Positions 15,197 to 24,860 are shown, numbered from the stretch's first letter. The stretch is DNA of 64,000 nucleotides from Rhodospirillaceae bacterium (GCA_018701215.1 JABIWH010000039.1:192195-256194); one strand, 5' to 3'. Made by a program: numbers and translations. The notes: generated from the sequence alone by a model not told the origin.

Positions 15197-17473
15197 ATGA
15201 ACGATAACAGCCAGCAGTTCAAATGGATCGGTACGAGTCCGATCCGGCCCGATGGCCTTGAGAAGGTTACAGGCGCGGCCCTGTTCGGCGCCGATCTCAA
15301 AGTGCCGGGCATGCTGGTCGGCAGAATGCTGCGCAGTCCACACGCCCATGCCCGCATTCGCGGCTTCGATACGTCCAAGGCCGAGGCCCTGGCCGGCGTG
15401 AAAGCGGTTGTTACTTCGGCTGATTTCCCGGATCAACCCTCGGTCTATGTGGGTCCCGACCGGGTGCAGCAGAACATGCACCATATCACCCGTAATATCA
15501 TGGCACGGGAAAAGGCGCTCTATGACGGCCATGCGGTGGCTGCCGTGGCGGCGATCTCTGCTTCAATCGCCGAGCAAGCCTTGAAACTGATCGAGGTTGA
15601 TTATGAAGTTCTGCCCCATGTTACGGACGTGGCGGCGGCCTTGGCGCCCGATGCGCCCCTGTTGCACGAAGACCAGATCACCCGGGGCATGGAACCCGCG
15701 CCTGAAAAACCCTCGAATGTCGCCAAATACGGTGAATTCTCGGTGGGTGATGTAGAAGCCGGCTTTGGTGAGGCCGACGAAGTGGTCGAAATGGACTTCA
15801 CCACCGAGACCGTGCATCAGGGCTATATCGAACCGCACGCCTGTGTCGCGCACTTCAAACAAGACGGCCAGGCCGAGATTTTCTGCTCGACCCAGGGCCA
15901 TTTCGTGGTCCGCGCCGCGACGGCCAAGCTGTTGGGCATGAAACAGTCGGATTTGACGGTCACGGCCTCTGAAATGGGCGGCGCCTTCGGCGGTAAGACC
16001 GTGGTCTATCTGGAACCCGTAGCCATGGCCTTGTCGCGCAAATGCGCATTGCCCGTGCGGATGGTGATGTCCCGGGTCGAGGTGCTGAAAGCCTCCGGTC
16101 CCACCGCCTGCTCCGTCATGAAAGTAAAAATTGGCGCCAAAAAGGATGGCACAATCACCGGTGCGACGGCGGAGCTGAAATTCGGCGGCGGCGCCTTCCC
16201 CGGCGCGCCGGTGATCGGCGCGGCCATGTGCGCGTTTTCCCGCTATGATCTGGCCAACGTCAAGATCACGGCCTATGACGTGGTCATCAACCGGCCCAAG
16301 GCGGCAGCTTATCGCGCGCCGGGTTCTCCCATCGCGGCCTTTGGCGTGGAAAGCACCCTGGACGCGGTGGCCCGCAAGATCGGCATGGACCCCCTGGCTA
16401 TTCGTCTGAAAAATGCCGCCCGCAATGGCTCCACGACGGTGTTCGGTCAGACCTTCACCAATATTGGCTACGCCGAAACCATCGAAGCCTTGATGGACCA
16501 CCCAAATTACAAGGTGCCCCTGGGGCCGAACCAGGGCCGGGGCGTGGCCTCGGGCTTTTGGTTCAACGGCGGCGGCGAATCGTCGGCCACCATGCATATC
16601 AACGATGACGGCTCGGCGGTAGTCGCCACGGGCAGCCCCGATGTGGCCGGCTCCCGCGCCTCCATGGCGCTGATGGCGGCAGAGACTTTGGGTATCGATT
16701 ATGATCAAGTCCGCGCCACCGTGGCGAATACCGCCAACGTCGGCTACACCCACGTCTCGGGCGGCAGCCGGGTGACCCTGTCGACGGGTTTGGCAGTGGT
16801 TAATGCCTCTAAGAATGTGATTGACGAACTTTGCCTGCGCGCCGCCAGGATCTGGGGCGTGGACGCGGAAGGCATCACCTGGGAAGACGGCCATGCCAAG
16901 CCGGCCTCCACGAATGTGGGCGAGTTCGATCCGTTGTCATTGGCGCAAATCGCGGCACAAAAAGCGGCGACCGGTGGGCCCATCGTGGGCAGCGCGGGCG
17001 TCAACGCCACCTGCCAGGCCCCGGGCGTGGCGACACAGATCTGCGATGTCGAGGTGGATCCCGAGACTGGAAAAGTCACCATTCTGCGCTTCACCACGGC
17101 CCAGGACGTGGGCCGGGCCATTCAGCCCGACTCCGTCGAAGGGCAGATCCAGGGCGGATCGGTTCAGGGTATCGGCTGGGCTCTGAACGAGGAATATGTC
17201 TATGACGCGAATGGCCATCTGCAGAATGCGGGCTTCCTGGATTACCGGATGCCGTTGGCCTCGGACCTTCCGATGATCGACGCGGTGATGGTCGAAGTGC
17301 CCAATCCCGATCACCCCTATGGCGTCAAGGGCGTGGGCGAGGCCAATATCGTGCCGCCCATGGCTGCCGTCGCCAATGCGGTGCGCGATGCCACGGGCGT
17401 GCGGATTAAGGCGTTGCCAATCTCGCCGCCGCGCCTGTTGGCGGCGTTGGATGCGGGGGTGATGGAGGCGTAA
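15197..17473 (+). CDS. xanthine dehydrogenase-family molybdopterin-binding large subunit
   Basis: A 758-residue molybdenum-hydroxylase large subunit, paralogous to the divergent gene at 12697. Features: hammerhead domain with RSPHAHARIRGFDTSKA, STQGHFVVRAATAKLLGM, MGGAFGGKTVVYLEP, AAYRAPGSPIAAFGVES, QGGSVQGIGWALNEEYVYD, and the catalytic loop GVKGVGEANIVPP with the Glu intact. Start ATG 15197 (MNDNSQQF) follows GGGGA; earlier in-frame starts lie in the divergent intergenic region. No 2Fe-2S or FAD subunit gene is linked, so electron partners must come from elsewhere or the two large subunits serve other oxidoreductases. Substrate cannot be assigned. Confidence 0.88.
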   Translation: MNDNSQQFKWIGTSPIRPDGLEKVTGAALFGADLKVPGMLVGRMLRSPHAHARIRGFDTSKAEALAGVKAVVTSADFPDQPSVYVGPDRVQQNMHHITRNIMAREKALYDGHAVAAVAAISASIAEQALKLIEVDYEVLPHVTDVAAALAPDAPLLHEDQITRGMEPAPEKPSNVAKYGEFSVGDVEAGFGEADEVVEMDFTTETVHQGYIEPHACVAHFKQDGQAEIFCSTQGHFVVRAATAKLLGMKQSDLTVTASEMGGAFGGKTVVYLEPVAMALSRKCALPVRMVMSRVEVLKASGPTACSVMKVKIGAKKDGTITGATAELKFGGGAFPGAPVIGAAMCAFSRYDLANVKITAYDVVINRPKAAAYRAPGSPIAAFGVESTLDAVARKIGMDPLAIRLKNAARNGSTTVFGQTFTNIGYAETIEALMDHPNYKVPLGPNQGRGVASGFWFNGGGESSATMHINDDGSAVVATGSPDVAGSRASMALMAAETLGIDYDQVRATVANTANVGYTHVSGGSRVTLSTGLAVVNASKNVIDELCLRAARIWGVDAEGITWEDGHAKPASTNVGEFDPLSLAQIAAQKAATGGPIVGSAGVNATCQAPGVATQICDVEVDPETGKVTILRFTTAQDVGRAIQPDSVEGQIQGGSVQGIGWALNEEYVYDANGHLQNAGFLDYRMPLASDLPMIDAVMVEVPNPDHPYGVKGVGEANIVPPMAAVANAVRDATGVRIKALPISPPRLLAALDAGVMEA

Positions 17474-17581
17474 CTTTTTCTGGTCGTAGCTCCTGAATAA
17501 TTTGCCTCTTGCGGCGAAAGCGCTATTTTGTGCGCCCGCGCCGCAAAGGTGCTGCACATTTCTCATGAACGGAGGCGCGCA

Positions 17582-18427
17582 ATGGACGCGGTGTTTTTTC
17601 ACGACGGTAAATGGCACGAACAGCAACCCATGCTGATCGGGCCCATGAACCATGCCTTTTGGATGGCCTCGGTGGTCTTTGACGGCGCCCGCTCCATCGG
17701 TGGCCTGGTGCCGGATTTGGAGGAGCATTGCGCCCGTCTGGTGACCTCGGCCACCAACATGCTGTTGGCGCCCAAGCTGGAACCGGGCGAGATCGCCGAA
17801 CTATGCCGCGAGGGCGTGCGCAAGCTGCCAAAGGAGATGGAGCTGTATATCCGGCCGATGTTCTATGCCCGCGAAGGCTTTCTGATGCCGGATGCCGACA
17901 GCACGGATTTCGTGCTGGCGATTTACGACAATCCTTTACCGCCCGAGGGGCCCTTCAAGGTTTGTATGTCGTCGCGCCGCCGCCCGGCCCGCGACATGGC
18001 ACCGACCACGGCCAAGGCATCCTGCCTCTACCCCAATACGGCCCTGGCCCTGACGGATGCGGCCAAGCGCGGTTTCGATAACGCAGTGATCCTGGACCCG
18101 AACGGCAACGTGGCCGAATTCCTCTCCTCGAACCTGTGGATCGCCAAGGACGGCGTGGCCATGACCCCGGCCATCAACGGTACGTTCCTCAACGGCGTGA
18201 CCCGCCAGCGTACCATTCAATTGCTGCGCGAGGATGGCATCGAAGTTATCGAGGGCACCCTGACCGTGGACGATGTGATGAACGCCGACGAAATCTTCTC
18301 CACCGGCAACCACGCCAAGGTCCGCCACGTCACCCAGTTTGAGGACCGCGAACTGCAACCCGGCCCCATCGGCCGCCGCGCCAAAGAGCTGTACCTGGAA
18401 TACGCCAAGGGCTTCTCGGTTTTTTAA
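17582..18427 (+). CDS. ilvE: class IV aminotransferase, branched-chain amino acid type
   Basis: A 281-residue PLP-dependent fold-type IV aminotransferase. The PLP lysine lies in TTAKASCLYPNTALALTDAA, followed by the conserved GFDNAVILDPNGNVAE and the phosphate-binding segments TRQRTIQLLRE and STGNHAKVRHV. ATG 17582 has GGAGG at good spacing. It probably transaminates branched-chain 2-oxo acids with glutamate. D-amino-acid transaminase and aminodeoxychorismate lyase share the fold, so substrate is inferred from overall resemblance. It stands alone, followed by two palindromic repeats and a convergent helicase. Confidence 0.82.
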   Translation: MDAVFFHDGKWHEQQPMLIGPMNHAFWMASVVFDGARSIGGLVPDLEEHCARLVTSATNMLLAPKLEPGEIAELCREGVRKLPKEMELYIRPMFYAREGFLMPDADSTDFVLAIYDNPLPPEGPFKVCMSSRRRPARDMAPTTAKASCLYPNTALALTDAAKRGFDNAVILDPNGNVAEFLSSNLWIAKDGVAMTPAINGTFLNGVTRQRTIQLLREDGIEVIEGTLTVDDVMNADEIFSTGNHAKVRHVTQFEDRELQPGPIGRRAKELYLEYAKGFSVF

Positions 18428-18446
18428 AGCTCAGCGCTAGCCCTGG

Positions 18447-18469
18447 ATGCCCGTGACGAGCACGGGCAT
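18447..18469. repeat. palindromic intergenic repeat, copy 3
   Basis: A palindrome with arms ATGCCCGTG and CACGGGCAT (nine of nine paired, one base shifted by the loop), 20 bases after the aminotransferase stop. It is an inverted member of the same family as 18508, 38 bases away; together they occupy the gap between two convergent genes and may terminate both. Confidence 0.75.
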
Positions 18470-18507
18470 TACAGAGCTGTTGTGACCGACATTCCAGCCT
18501 CTTCGTC

Positions 18508-18530
18508 ATTACCGGGCTCGACCCGGTAAT
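18508..18530. repeat. palindromic intergenic repeat, copy 4
   Basis: A near-perfect palindrome with arms ATTACCGGG and CCCGGTAAT around CTCGA, embedded in the wider consensus GTCAT...ATCCA. It ends 20 bases before the helicase stop codon on the other strand. Confidence 0.8.
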
Positions 18531-18549
18531 CCAGACTTCCCCAACCCGT

Positions 18550-21273
18550 TCAATCACTCAAAAATTCGCGCGTCGCCTGGATCGCTTCAGCCAGACCAAT
18601 ACGCTGGATCTCCACACCCTCAGGAAATGCCGTGGTCAGGCGGGTGGGCAGCATGGCGTCGAGCATGACGAAGACGCCTTTGTCATCGGCCCGGCGTAGC
18701 AGGCGGCCATAGGCCTGTTTCAGGCGCAGGCGCGCGATCATGTCGTCATAGCCCTTGCCGAACGCTTGTTTGCGCGCCCGGTGCATGATATCGGGGCGCG
18801 GCCAGGGCACCCGGTCGAAGACGATCAGGCGTAACGAACGCCCCGGTACATCGACGCCGTCGCGCACCGCATCGGTGCCCAGCAGGCAGGTATTTTCCTC
18901 GGCCCGAAAGATATCCACCAGGGTACCCGTGTCCATGGCATCCACATGCTGGGCCAACAGGGGTATGCCGGCCTCGTCCAATGGTTTGGCGATGCGTTCA
19001 TGGATCGCGCGCAGGCGGGCAATGGCGGTGAACAGGCCGAGGCCGCCGCCGCCCGCCGCCAGAAATAGTTCCCGATAGGCCGCCGCGACTTGGTCGGGCC
19101 GGTTGCGGTTGACGTCGCGCACCACCAAAATACGTGTCGCGCCGGGATAATCAAAGGGCGAGGGCAGCGAGGCGCGGACCGCCGGCAGGGGCAGATGCAG
19201 GGCGCCGGTGCGGACCTCCGCCGCCGACCAATCGTCCGGCGCGTCGGGCGGGTTGTCCCGCAACGTGGCGGACGTAATCAGCACGCCGTGGGCCTGGCGC
19301 AGCACGGCCTCGGCGAATGGTTGGCTGGGATCGACCCAATGGCGGTGCATGCCGATATCGCGGTCCCGGCCCGCGAAGCGTTCGATGGCGAACCAGTCGA
19401 CGAACTGCTCCGGTGTTTCCTGGCCCAGGTCCAACAACATGGCGCGCCAGGCCTGCACCATATCGGCACGCCTTTTGAGGCTGCGGGCCGCGGCCTCGAT
19501 GCGCAACCGCGTGGCGGTATCCAGATCATCGGCCTCGTCATCCAGCCGCGCCATCAGATGACGGCCCAGCTCCAACAACGGGCGGCGCAGGGCCTCGAAG
19601 GCCGCCGCCGCCTCGCTGGCCGCTTGCAGTAAATCGCCATCGGGTTCCTCGACCGAGACTTCCAGGCCATAGGGGGAGCGGTCATTGTCCACCCGGGCCA
19701 AGACGATATGACGCGCCCGGGCCAGGAAAGTTTCCATTGCTCCATGTTCGCCGCCGTCGGCCACCCGCTGCAGCCAGCCGGGCGCGGCCAGCGCCGTGGC
19801 GGCGCGCAAGATGTTTTGCTGGATCGCCAAGCCGTCGTCATCGCCGATCAGATCGCCGATCCGTGCTTCCAGGCCGCGTGCCCGCCCGCGCCCACCGCGA
19901 CCGGTTTCGTTACCTAGCAGCCAGCGGCGCAGCTCCGCCCCCTCGCTGCCCGCGACGTGGGCGGCGAAGGCGCTGTCGGCGGCGTCAAAGACATGGTGGC
20001 CCTCGTCAAACACGTAACGCAGGGGCAATTGCCCGCTACCCGCTTCCAGCACGGCGCGGACCATCACCAGGGCATGGTTGGCGACGACGATTTCCGCCCG
20101 CTCGGATTCTCTTCGGCTGCGTTCGATAAAGCATTTGGAATAATGCCGGCAGGCGGAATAGATGCATTCGCCGCGCCGATCCGTCAGGCCCCCTATGGTG
20201 CCGCCGCTGAACATGGTGGCCAGCCAGCTGGGAAAATCACCCCCCACCATATCGCCGTCCCGGCTGTGTTCGATCCAGCGCGCGATCAGCCCCAGGGCAA
20301 CGGTACCGCCGGGTCCGGTCGCCAGCGCCTTGGTGGCGTCTTCATAGTTCAGCAGGCAGAGGTAATTTTCCCGGCCCTTGCGCACCACCACATTGCGGCG
20401 CTTTTGCGCCGGATCAGGATACAGGCGGTCCAGTTCGCCATCGATCTGCCGTTGCAGATTGCGGGTGTAGGTGGAGAGCCAGACCGTGCCGCCATTCTTC
20501 CGCGCCCACAAGGACGCCGGCGCGATATAGCCCAGGGTCTTGCCAACGCCCGTGCCGGCCTCGGCCAGCACCAGACGGGGCATGTCCGCCTCCTGACGCG
20601 GGATAAAGGCGCCGGAGGCAGCGGCGGCGTAGTCGAATTGCTGCGGCCGGCTTTCCGCATCGTTGCCGATCAGCTCCGCCAATTGATCGCGCGCCGCATC
20701 CGGCCCAATGGCATGATCGCCGGGCGGCGGGGGCGGGGCACTGTCCTCGCGCTCAGGCAGGCGCTGCCAGGCTTCCAGACCGCCCCCCGTACTATCGGTG
20801 GGCACGCCAAGGGCCGCCAGGACCGCCGGTCCCCAACGCCAGCCGCCCCGCGCCATGGTCATGGCCAGGGCGCCCACGCGGTCGCGGTGTTGCAATATCG
20901 CCGCCAGCTCCGCCAATAAAGCCCGCGCTGCCTGTTGCAGGATCAGCGCCGCATCCACCGCATCACCTGGCGGCGAGAGGTTCAGGGCGGCGGCCAGGCC
21001 GCCGGGCGTGGGCAAACAAAACCGCGCCGGCCTGGTGAAGGCGTAAAGCTCCAATATGTCGTAGGCCTCCAGCGACCGCGCGCCCAGGCGATTGGCGGTA
21101 GCCATGGCATGACAGACGATGGCCTGCTCTTTCCTGGCTCTGGTCAAAGCCTCCGCGCCGGTCAGTTCCTCGACCTCGCCGTCGGCGCTCAGCCAGGTGC
21201 TCACGCGCGCGCCCACGACCATTGCCGGGGCGCTGAATTGTGAGGTTTTTGTCTGTGATCCGGGTGCGCTCAT
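18550..21273 (-). CDS. ATP-dependent DNA helicase, DinG/XPD-like with FeS cluster
   Basis: A 907-residue superfamily 2 helicase. Walker A is EAGTGVGKT (Lys245), motif II is FDEGHH, and the C-terminal helicase part shows LLGTDAVRDGVDVPGRSLRLIVFDRVPWPRPD and QAYGRLLRRADDKG. Four cysteines between motifs Ia and II (one in NYLCLLNY, three in ECIYSACRHYSKCF) match the XPD/DinG 4Fe-4S domain. A long N-terminal region (about 200 residues) precedes the helicase core. Likely 5'-3' helicase in repair or resolution of RNA-DNA hybrids. ATG 21273 (MSAPGSQT) is a judgement call with no strong ribosome binding site; a GTG at 21312 is possible. Confidence 0.88.
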   Translation of the reverse strand: MSAPGSQTKTSQFSAPAMVVGARVSTWLSADGEVEELTGAEALTRARKEQAIVCHAMATANRLGARSLEAYDILELYAFTRPARFCLPTPGGLAAALNLSPPGDAVDAALILQQAARALLAELAAILQHRDRVGALAMTMARGGWRWGPAVLAALGVPTDSTGGGLEAWQRLPEREDSAPPPPPGDHAIGPDAARDQLAELIGNDAESRPQQFDYAAAASGAFIPRQEADMPRLVLAEAGTGVGKTLGYIAPASLWARKNGGTVWLSTYTRNLQRQIDGELDRLYPDPAQKRRNVVVRKGRENYLCLLNYEDATKALATGPGGTVALGLIARWIEHSRDGDMVGGDFPSWLATMFSGGTIGGLTDRRGECIYSACRHYSKCFIERSRRESERAEIVVANHALVMVRAVLEAGSGQLPLRYVFDEGHHVFDAADSAFAAHVAGSEGAELRRWLLGNETGRGGRGRARGLEARIGDLIGDDDGLAIQQNILRAATALAAPGWLQRVADGGEHGAMETFLARARHIVLARVDNDRSPYGLEVSVEEPDGDLLQAASEAAAAFEALRRPLLELGRHLMARLDDEADDLDTATRLRIEAAARSLKRRADMVQAWRAMLLDLGQETPEQFVDWFAIERFAGRDRDIGMHRHWVDPSQPFAEAVLRQAHGVLITSATLRDNPPDAPDDWSAAEVRTGALHLPLPAVRASLPSPFDYPGATRILVVRDVNRNRPDQVAAAYRELFLAAGGGGLGLFTAIARLRAIHERIAKPLDEAGIPLLAQHVDAMDTGTLVDIFRAEENTCLLGTDAVRDGVDVPGRSLRLIVFDRVPWPRPDIMHRARKQAFGKGYDDMIARLRLKQAYGRLLRRADDKGVFVMLDAMLPTRLTTAFPEGVEIQRIGLAEAIQATREFLSD

Positions 21274-21395
21274 TCTGTTCACACTATAGGCCCGGATGGG
21301 GTTGCTCACCACCGGTTGACGTGGCGGGATTTTTGCCTAATGTCCCACCGCCGCAACGTCCGGTCGGGGCGAGCGGCCCGTGAGGAATAGATAGC

Positions 21396-22982
21396 ATGAC
21401 AAAGAACACTGAAATCGCGATGGAAAGTAAGGCCTGGCCCTTTCAAGAGGCCCGCTCCCTGCTGAAACGTGTGGGGGGCAAGACGCCGGCCAAGGGTCAT
21501 GTGCTGTTCCAGACCGGCTATGGCCCTTCGGGCCTGCCCCATATCGGCACGTTTGGCGAAGTGGCGCGGACCTCCATGGTGCGCCGGGCCTTTCACGAAC
21601 TGTGCGATATCCCGACGCGTTTGGTGGCCTTTTCCGACGACATGGACGGCCTGCGCAAGGTGCCCGACAACGTGCCCAATCAGGCGCTGTTGGCCAAGCA
21701 TCTGGAGATGCCCCTGACCAAGGTGCCCGATCCATTCGGCACCCATGACAGTTTCGGCGCCCACAACAACGCCCGCCTGCAGGCGTTCCTGGATCAATTC
21801 GGCTTCGACTATGAATTCGTCTCGTCGACGGAGTGTTACCAATCCGGTCTGTTCGATGACGCTCTGCTGGCTGTGTTGGGGAAATATGACGAGGTGATGA
21901 ACGTCATCCTGCCCACCCTGGGTGCCGAGCGGCAAGCCACCTACAGTCCGTTTCTGCCCCTCTGCCCGGACACGGGCCGGGTGCTGCAGGTGCCGATTAT
22001 CGAGCAGAACCTGGATGCGGGCACCGTTGTTTACGAGAACGAGGCCGGCGCAAAGGTCGAGGTGCCGGTGACGGGCGGTCATTGCAAGCTACAATGGAAG
22101 GCGGACTGGGCTATGCGCTGGTTCGCGCTGGATGTGGATTATGAGATGTCGGGCAAGGATTTGATCGAGTCCGTGCGCCTGTCCTCGAAAATCTGCCGTA
22201 TCCTGGGCGCCCGACCGCCGGAAAGCTTCACTTACGAATTGTTCCTGGACGAGAACGGCGAAAAGATCTCCAAGTCCCGCGGCAACGGCCTCTCGATCGA
22301 GGAATGGCTGCATTACGCCACGCCGGAAAGCCTCTCGCTCTATATGTTCCAGCAACCGCGCCGGGCCAAGCGCCTGTTCTTCGATGTCATCCCCCGGGCG
22401 GCGGACGATTATCTACGGTTTCTGGAGACCTATCATGACCAGGAAGCAGCCGAGCAGATGACCAATCCGGCCTGGCATATCCATGCCGGCCAGCCGCCAC
22501 GGGAAGAGGTGCCGATCACCTTTGCCTTGCTGATGAACTTGGCGGGCGCCTGCCATTCGGAAGATCCAGCAGTGCTGTGGGGCTTCATCTCGCGCTACGC
22601 GCCGGGCGCCACGGCGGAAAACCATCCCCTGCTTGATGCCCTGATCGGTTACGCCATCAACTACTACCGGGATTTCGTGAAGCCCAACAAGGTCTATCGC
22701 CAGCCAACCGATCAGGAGCGGGCGGCGATGGAGGATCTGCTCAGCGCGCTGGAAGGCATGGACGCGGGTCTGTCGGGTTCCGATATCCAGAACCAGGTTT
22801 ACGAGATCGGCAAGCGCCATGAATTCGAGAACCTGCGCGATTGGTTCAAGGCCCTTTACGAGGTGCTGTTCGGGCAAAGCCAGGGGCCGCGCTTTGGCTC
22901 TTTCGCCGCTCTGTACGGCGTAGGGGAAACCGCCGCCCTTGTACGCCGGGCCCTGGCGGGCGATGATCTGGCCGCGGAGTAA
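21396..22982 (+). CDS. lysK: lysyl-tRNA synthetase, class I
   Basis: A 528-residue class I lysyl-tRNA synthetase, attaching lysine to tRNA-Lys. The HIGH motif is PHIGT (residues 48-52) after GYGPSGL, and the KMSKS motif is KISKS near residue 290 in ENGEKISKSRGNGLSIEEW. Length fits the class I family rather than class II LysS. Class I LysRS is the usual form in alphaproteobacteria and archaea. Followed after 24 bases by an SMP-30-type lactonase, probably cotranscribed but functionally unrelated. Confidence 0.95.
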   Translation: MTKNTEIAMESKAWPFQEARSLLKRVGGKTPAKGHVLFQTGYGPSGLPHIGTFGEVARTSMVRRAFHELCDIPTRLVAFSDDMDGLRKVPDNVPNQALLAKHLEMPLTKVPDPFGTHDSFGAHNNARLQAFLDQFGFDYEFVSSTECYQSGLFDDALLAVLGKYDEVMNVILPTLGAERQATYSPFLPLCPDTGRVLQVPIIEQNLDAGTVVYENEAGAKVEVPVTGGHCKLQWKADWAMRWFALDVDYEMSGKDLIESVRLSSKICRILGARPPESFTYELFLDENGEKISKSRGNGLSIEEWLHYATPESLSLYMFQQPRRAKRLFFDVIPRAADDYLRFLETYHDQEAAEQMTNPAWHIHAGQPPREEVPITFALLMNLAGACHSEDPAVLWGFISRYAPGATAENHPLLDALIGYAINYYRDFVKPNKVYRQPTDQERAAMEDLLSALEGMDAGLSGSDIQNQVYEIGKRHEFENLRDWFKALYEVLFGQSQGPRFGSFAALYGVGETAALVRRALAGDDLAAE

Positions 22983-23006
22983 AAACAAAGCGGGAGGATG
23001 CGGCGA

Positions 23007-23867
23007 ATGGAAACCCTGGAAAATCTGGCGACGGGATATGGCCTGATCGAAGGGCCAGTATGGGATGACAGCCGGGGTTTGATCTACTCCGATGTGATCA
23101 ATGGCGGGGTTTTTTGTGTCGGGCTGGACGACAGCATCAGCCAGGTGATCGAGCATCGCCGGGGCATTGGCGGCATGGCCCTGCACGAAAACGGCGGCAT
23201 CGTGGTCTCGGGACGCAATATCTCGCTAAAGCCGGCGGATGGCGGCGATACGGTGGTGTTGCTGGCGGATAACCCTGACGGCGGCCGGATCGGTTTCAAC
23301 GATATCACCACCGATGCCAAGGGCCGCATCTATGCCGGCGCTCTGTCGTTCCGTCCGGTAGGCCATGACGAAACGCCGAAACCGGCCGATCTGTTCTGTA
23401 TCGATCTGGACGGCAGCGCCCGTGTGGTCGGCGGCGATGTCATGCTGACCAACGGTCTGGGGGTCTCGCCCGACGGCGGCAAGCTGTATCATTCCGAATC
23501 CCTGCGCAATCTGGTGCGGGTCTATGATGTCGCGGCGAATGGTGACCTCAGCCCCCACCGCACATTTGCCACCATTGATGGCGGCATTCCCGACGGGCTG
23601 TCGGTTGCCGTCGATGGCAGCGTTTGGGTCGCCATCGCCGATGGCGGCCGAGTCGATGTGTTCGAACCCGACGGCAGCCTGCGCCGCAGCATTCCCTGCC
23701 CGCTGCCCATGGTTACGTCCGTCTGCTTCGGCGGTGCGGATCTGATGGATTTCTATATCGTCACCGGCTCGCGCGGCTCTGGCCAGGACAATGGGGGCAC
23801 GGTCTACTGCATGCGCGCGGACGTGGCTGGTCTACCTGTGTCGCCTGCGAGTGTGGCTATTCCTTAG
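23007..23867 (+). CDS. SMP-30/gluconolactonase/LRE family protein
   Basis: A 286-residue six-bladed beta-propeller protein of the SMP-30 family, probably a Ca2+- or Zn2+-dependent sugar lactone hydrolase. It shows EGPVWDDSRGLIYSDVINGGVF (metal-ligand Glu at the N-terminus), FNDITTDAKGRIYAGAL (Asn-Asp ligand segment), TNGLGVSPDGGKLYHSES, and IPDGLSVAVDGSVWVAI with the ligand Asp. ATG 23007 (METLENL) is nine bases after GGGAGG; the ATG at 22998 abuts that site and is unlikely. Substrate unknown. A second SMP-30 gene lies at 26759. Confidence 0.85.
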   Translation: METLENLATGYGLIEGPVWDDSRGLIYSDVINGGVFCVGLDDSISQVIEHRRGIGGMALHENGGIVVSGRNISLKPADGGDTVVLLADNPDGGRIGFNDITTDAKGRIYAGALSFRPVGHDETPKPADLFCIDLDGSARVVGGDVMLTNGLGVSPDGGKLYHSESLRNLVRVYDVAANGDLSPHRTFATIDGGIPDGLSVAVDGSVWVAIADGGRVDVFEPDGSLRRSIPCPLPMVTSVCFGGADLMDFYIVTGSRGSGQDNGGTVYCMRADVAGLPVSPASVAIP

Positions 23868-23877
23868 AGATTTTGTC

Positions 23878-24375
23878 TTAATCCAGGCGCTCGGAGGTTT
23901 GGGCGACGACGTGAGTGATTTCGCCGTTCGCGTCCAACAACGGCATCCAAAGGCGTGTGTAGGTCACGACCTCGCCGCCCATGACGCCGGAAATAATGTG
24001 AAATGCGGGTTTCTTTTCCTTGGCTAAATCGGCAAAGGAATTAAGCGCGATATCCACCACGGGGGCATAGCCGCGCAGCTCGCCCATTCTGCGCGAGAGA
24101 AAGCTTTCGCCGGAAAACTTGAAATCGCCGCGCCAATAAACCGTCTGCCATTCGTCGATGTCGTTGCCGTGACGTTGAAACACGGCGGCACGGTATGCCA
24201 GCGCGCCACTTTCCAAGAGTCGCTGGAATTTTTCCGCCGGCGAGGATTCCGCCGCGATGTTCTTCCATGGCGCGGCAAGGGCCAGGGCGTCGCTGTCCAA
24301 CAAATTGTTAGCGCAGATTTCCTGGTACCTGGGCTCCCGGCTAGCGCGCACGTCGTTCAGACTAATCACGGCCAT
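23878..24375 (-). CDS. PAS-like (PAS_5-type) domain protein
   Basis: A 165-residue cytosolic protein without signal or membrane segments. Residues about 45-160 resemble the alphaproteobacterial PAS_5 family: LESGALAYRAAVFQRHG, then a C-terminal YTRLWMPLLDANGEITHVVAQ, the usual 'R-x-x-x-P-L-x-D-x-x-G-x-(I/V)' strand. It overlaps the 3' end of the upstream XRE-regulator gene by 14 bases, so the two are coupled and probably act together, perhaps as sensor and repressor. No output domain is present. Ligand unknown. Confidence 0.68.
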   Translation of the reverse strand: MAVISLNDVRASREPRYQEICANNLLDSDALALAAPWKNIAAESSPAEKFQRLLESGALAYRAAVFQRHGNDIDEWQTVYWRGDFKFSGESFLSRRMGELRGYAPVVDIALNSFADLAKEKKPAFHIISGVMGGEVVTYTRLWMPLLDANGEITHVVAQTSERLD

Positions 24376-24799
24376 TTTGGCTCTTTTCCTTCGCGTCCAG
24401 CATCATTCCCCGTATTGATTCGTCGATCAATACAAGCTCCGGCATGCCGGGATTCTTGGATAAAATGGCATAAGTGTTGCAGATCAACTGGGTCAGTTCC
24501 GGTCCGGTCCGCGTTCCCGCGGCCGCCTCGTCCAACGCCAATACCCGGTCCACGGCAATATTCAATATTTCCGCATCCGGTTGCTCGGGCGTTATTTCCC
24601 GCGGCCCGCCAAAGGCAACATCATGAACATCAACCTCCAGGGCGGCGGCGATGGAGGCAATCCGTGCCAGTGGCGGCTCGGCCCGGCCTTGCTCCCACGA
24701 AGCCACGCCGGTCTTCGTCAGGTCCAACTTTTTGGCCAGCTCCGCCTGGGTCATACCCAGTGTTCTGCGGAAGCGGCGAATGCGATTGCCAATATTCAT
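24362..24799 (-). CDS. XRE-family transcriptional regulator
   Basis: A 145-residue DNA-binding protein with an N-terminal helix-turn-helix (residues about 3-58): IRRFRRTLGMTQAELAKKLDLTKTGVASWEQGRAEPPL. The C-terminal half (about 75-145) is helical and of no recognised family. ATG 24799 faces an AT-rich 150-base region holding two matching palindromes (24842 and 24924), the obvious operator candidates. It overlaps the PAS gene. Autorepression and control of the divergent small gene are inferred. Confidence 0.85.
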   Translation of the reverse strand: MNIGNRIRRFRRTLGMTQAELAKKLDLTKTGVASWEQGRAEPPLARIASIAAALEVDVHDVAFGGPREITPEQPDAEILNIAVDRVLALDEAAAGTRTGPELTQLICNTYAILSKNPGMPELVLIDESIRGMMLDAKEKSQNGRD

Positions 24800-24841
24800 C
24801 TGGCAAACCCTTTATGCGATTTTTACGGGTCAAACTAGAAT

Positions 24842-24860
24842 AGTACGAATTTATTGTACC
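24842..24860. promoter_or_regulatory. palindromic operator candidate 1 for the XRE regulator
   Basis: AGTACGA-ATTTA-TTGTACC: seven-base arms with five pairs matching, a five-base spacer, 42 bases upstream of the XRE start. The same AATAGTAC...TTGTAC pattern recurs at 24924. Confidence 0.6.

Noticed and set aside
15563..16894. 443-residue open frame on the minus strand opposite the second molybdenum-hydroxylase gene
   Set aside because: Antisense to a clearly conserved enzyme, His/Gly/Arg-rich, no domain and no ribosome binding site.
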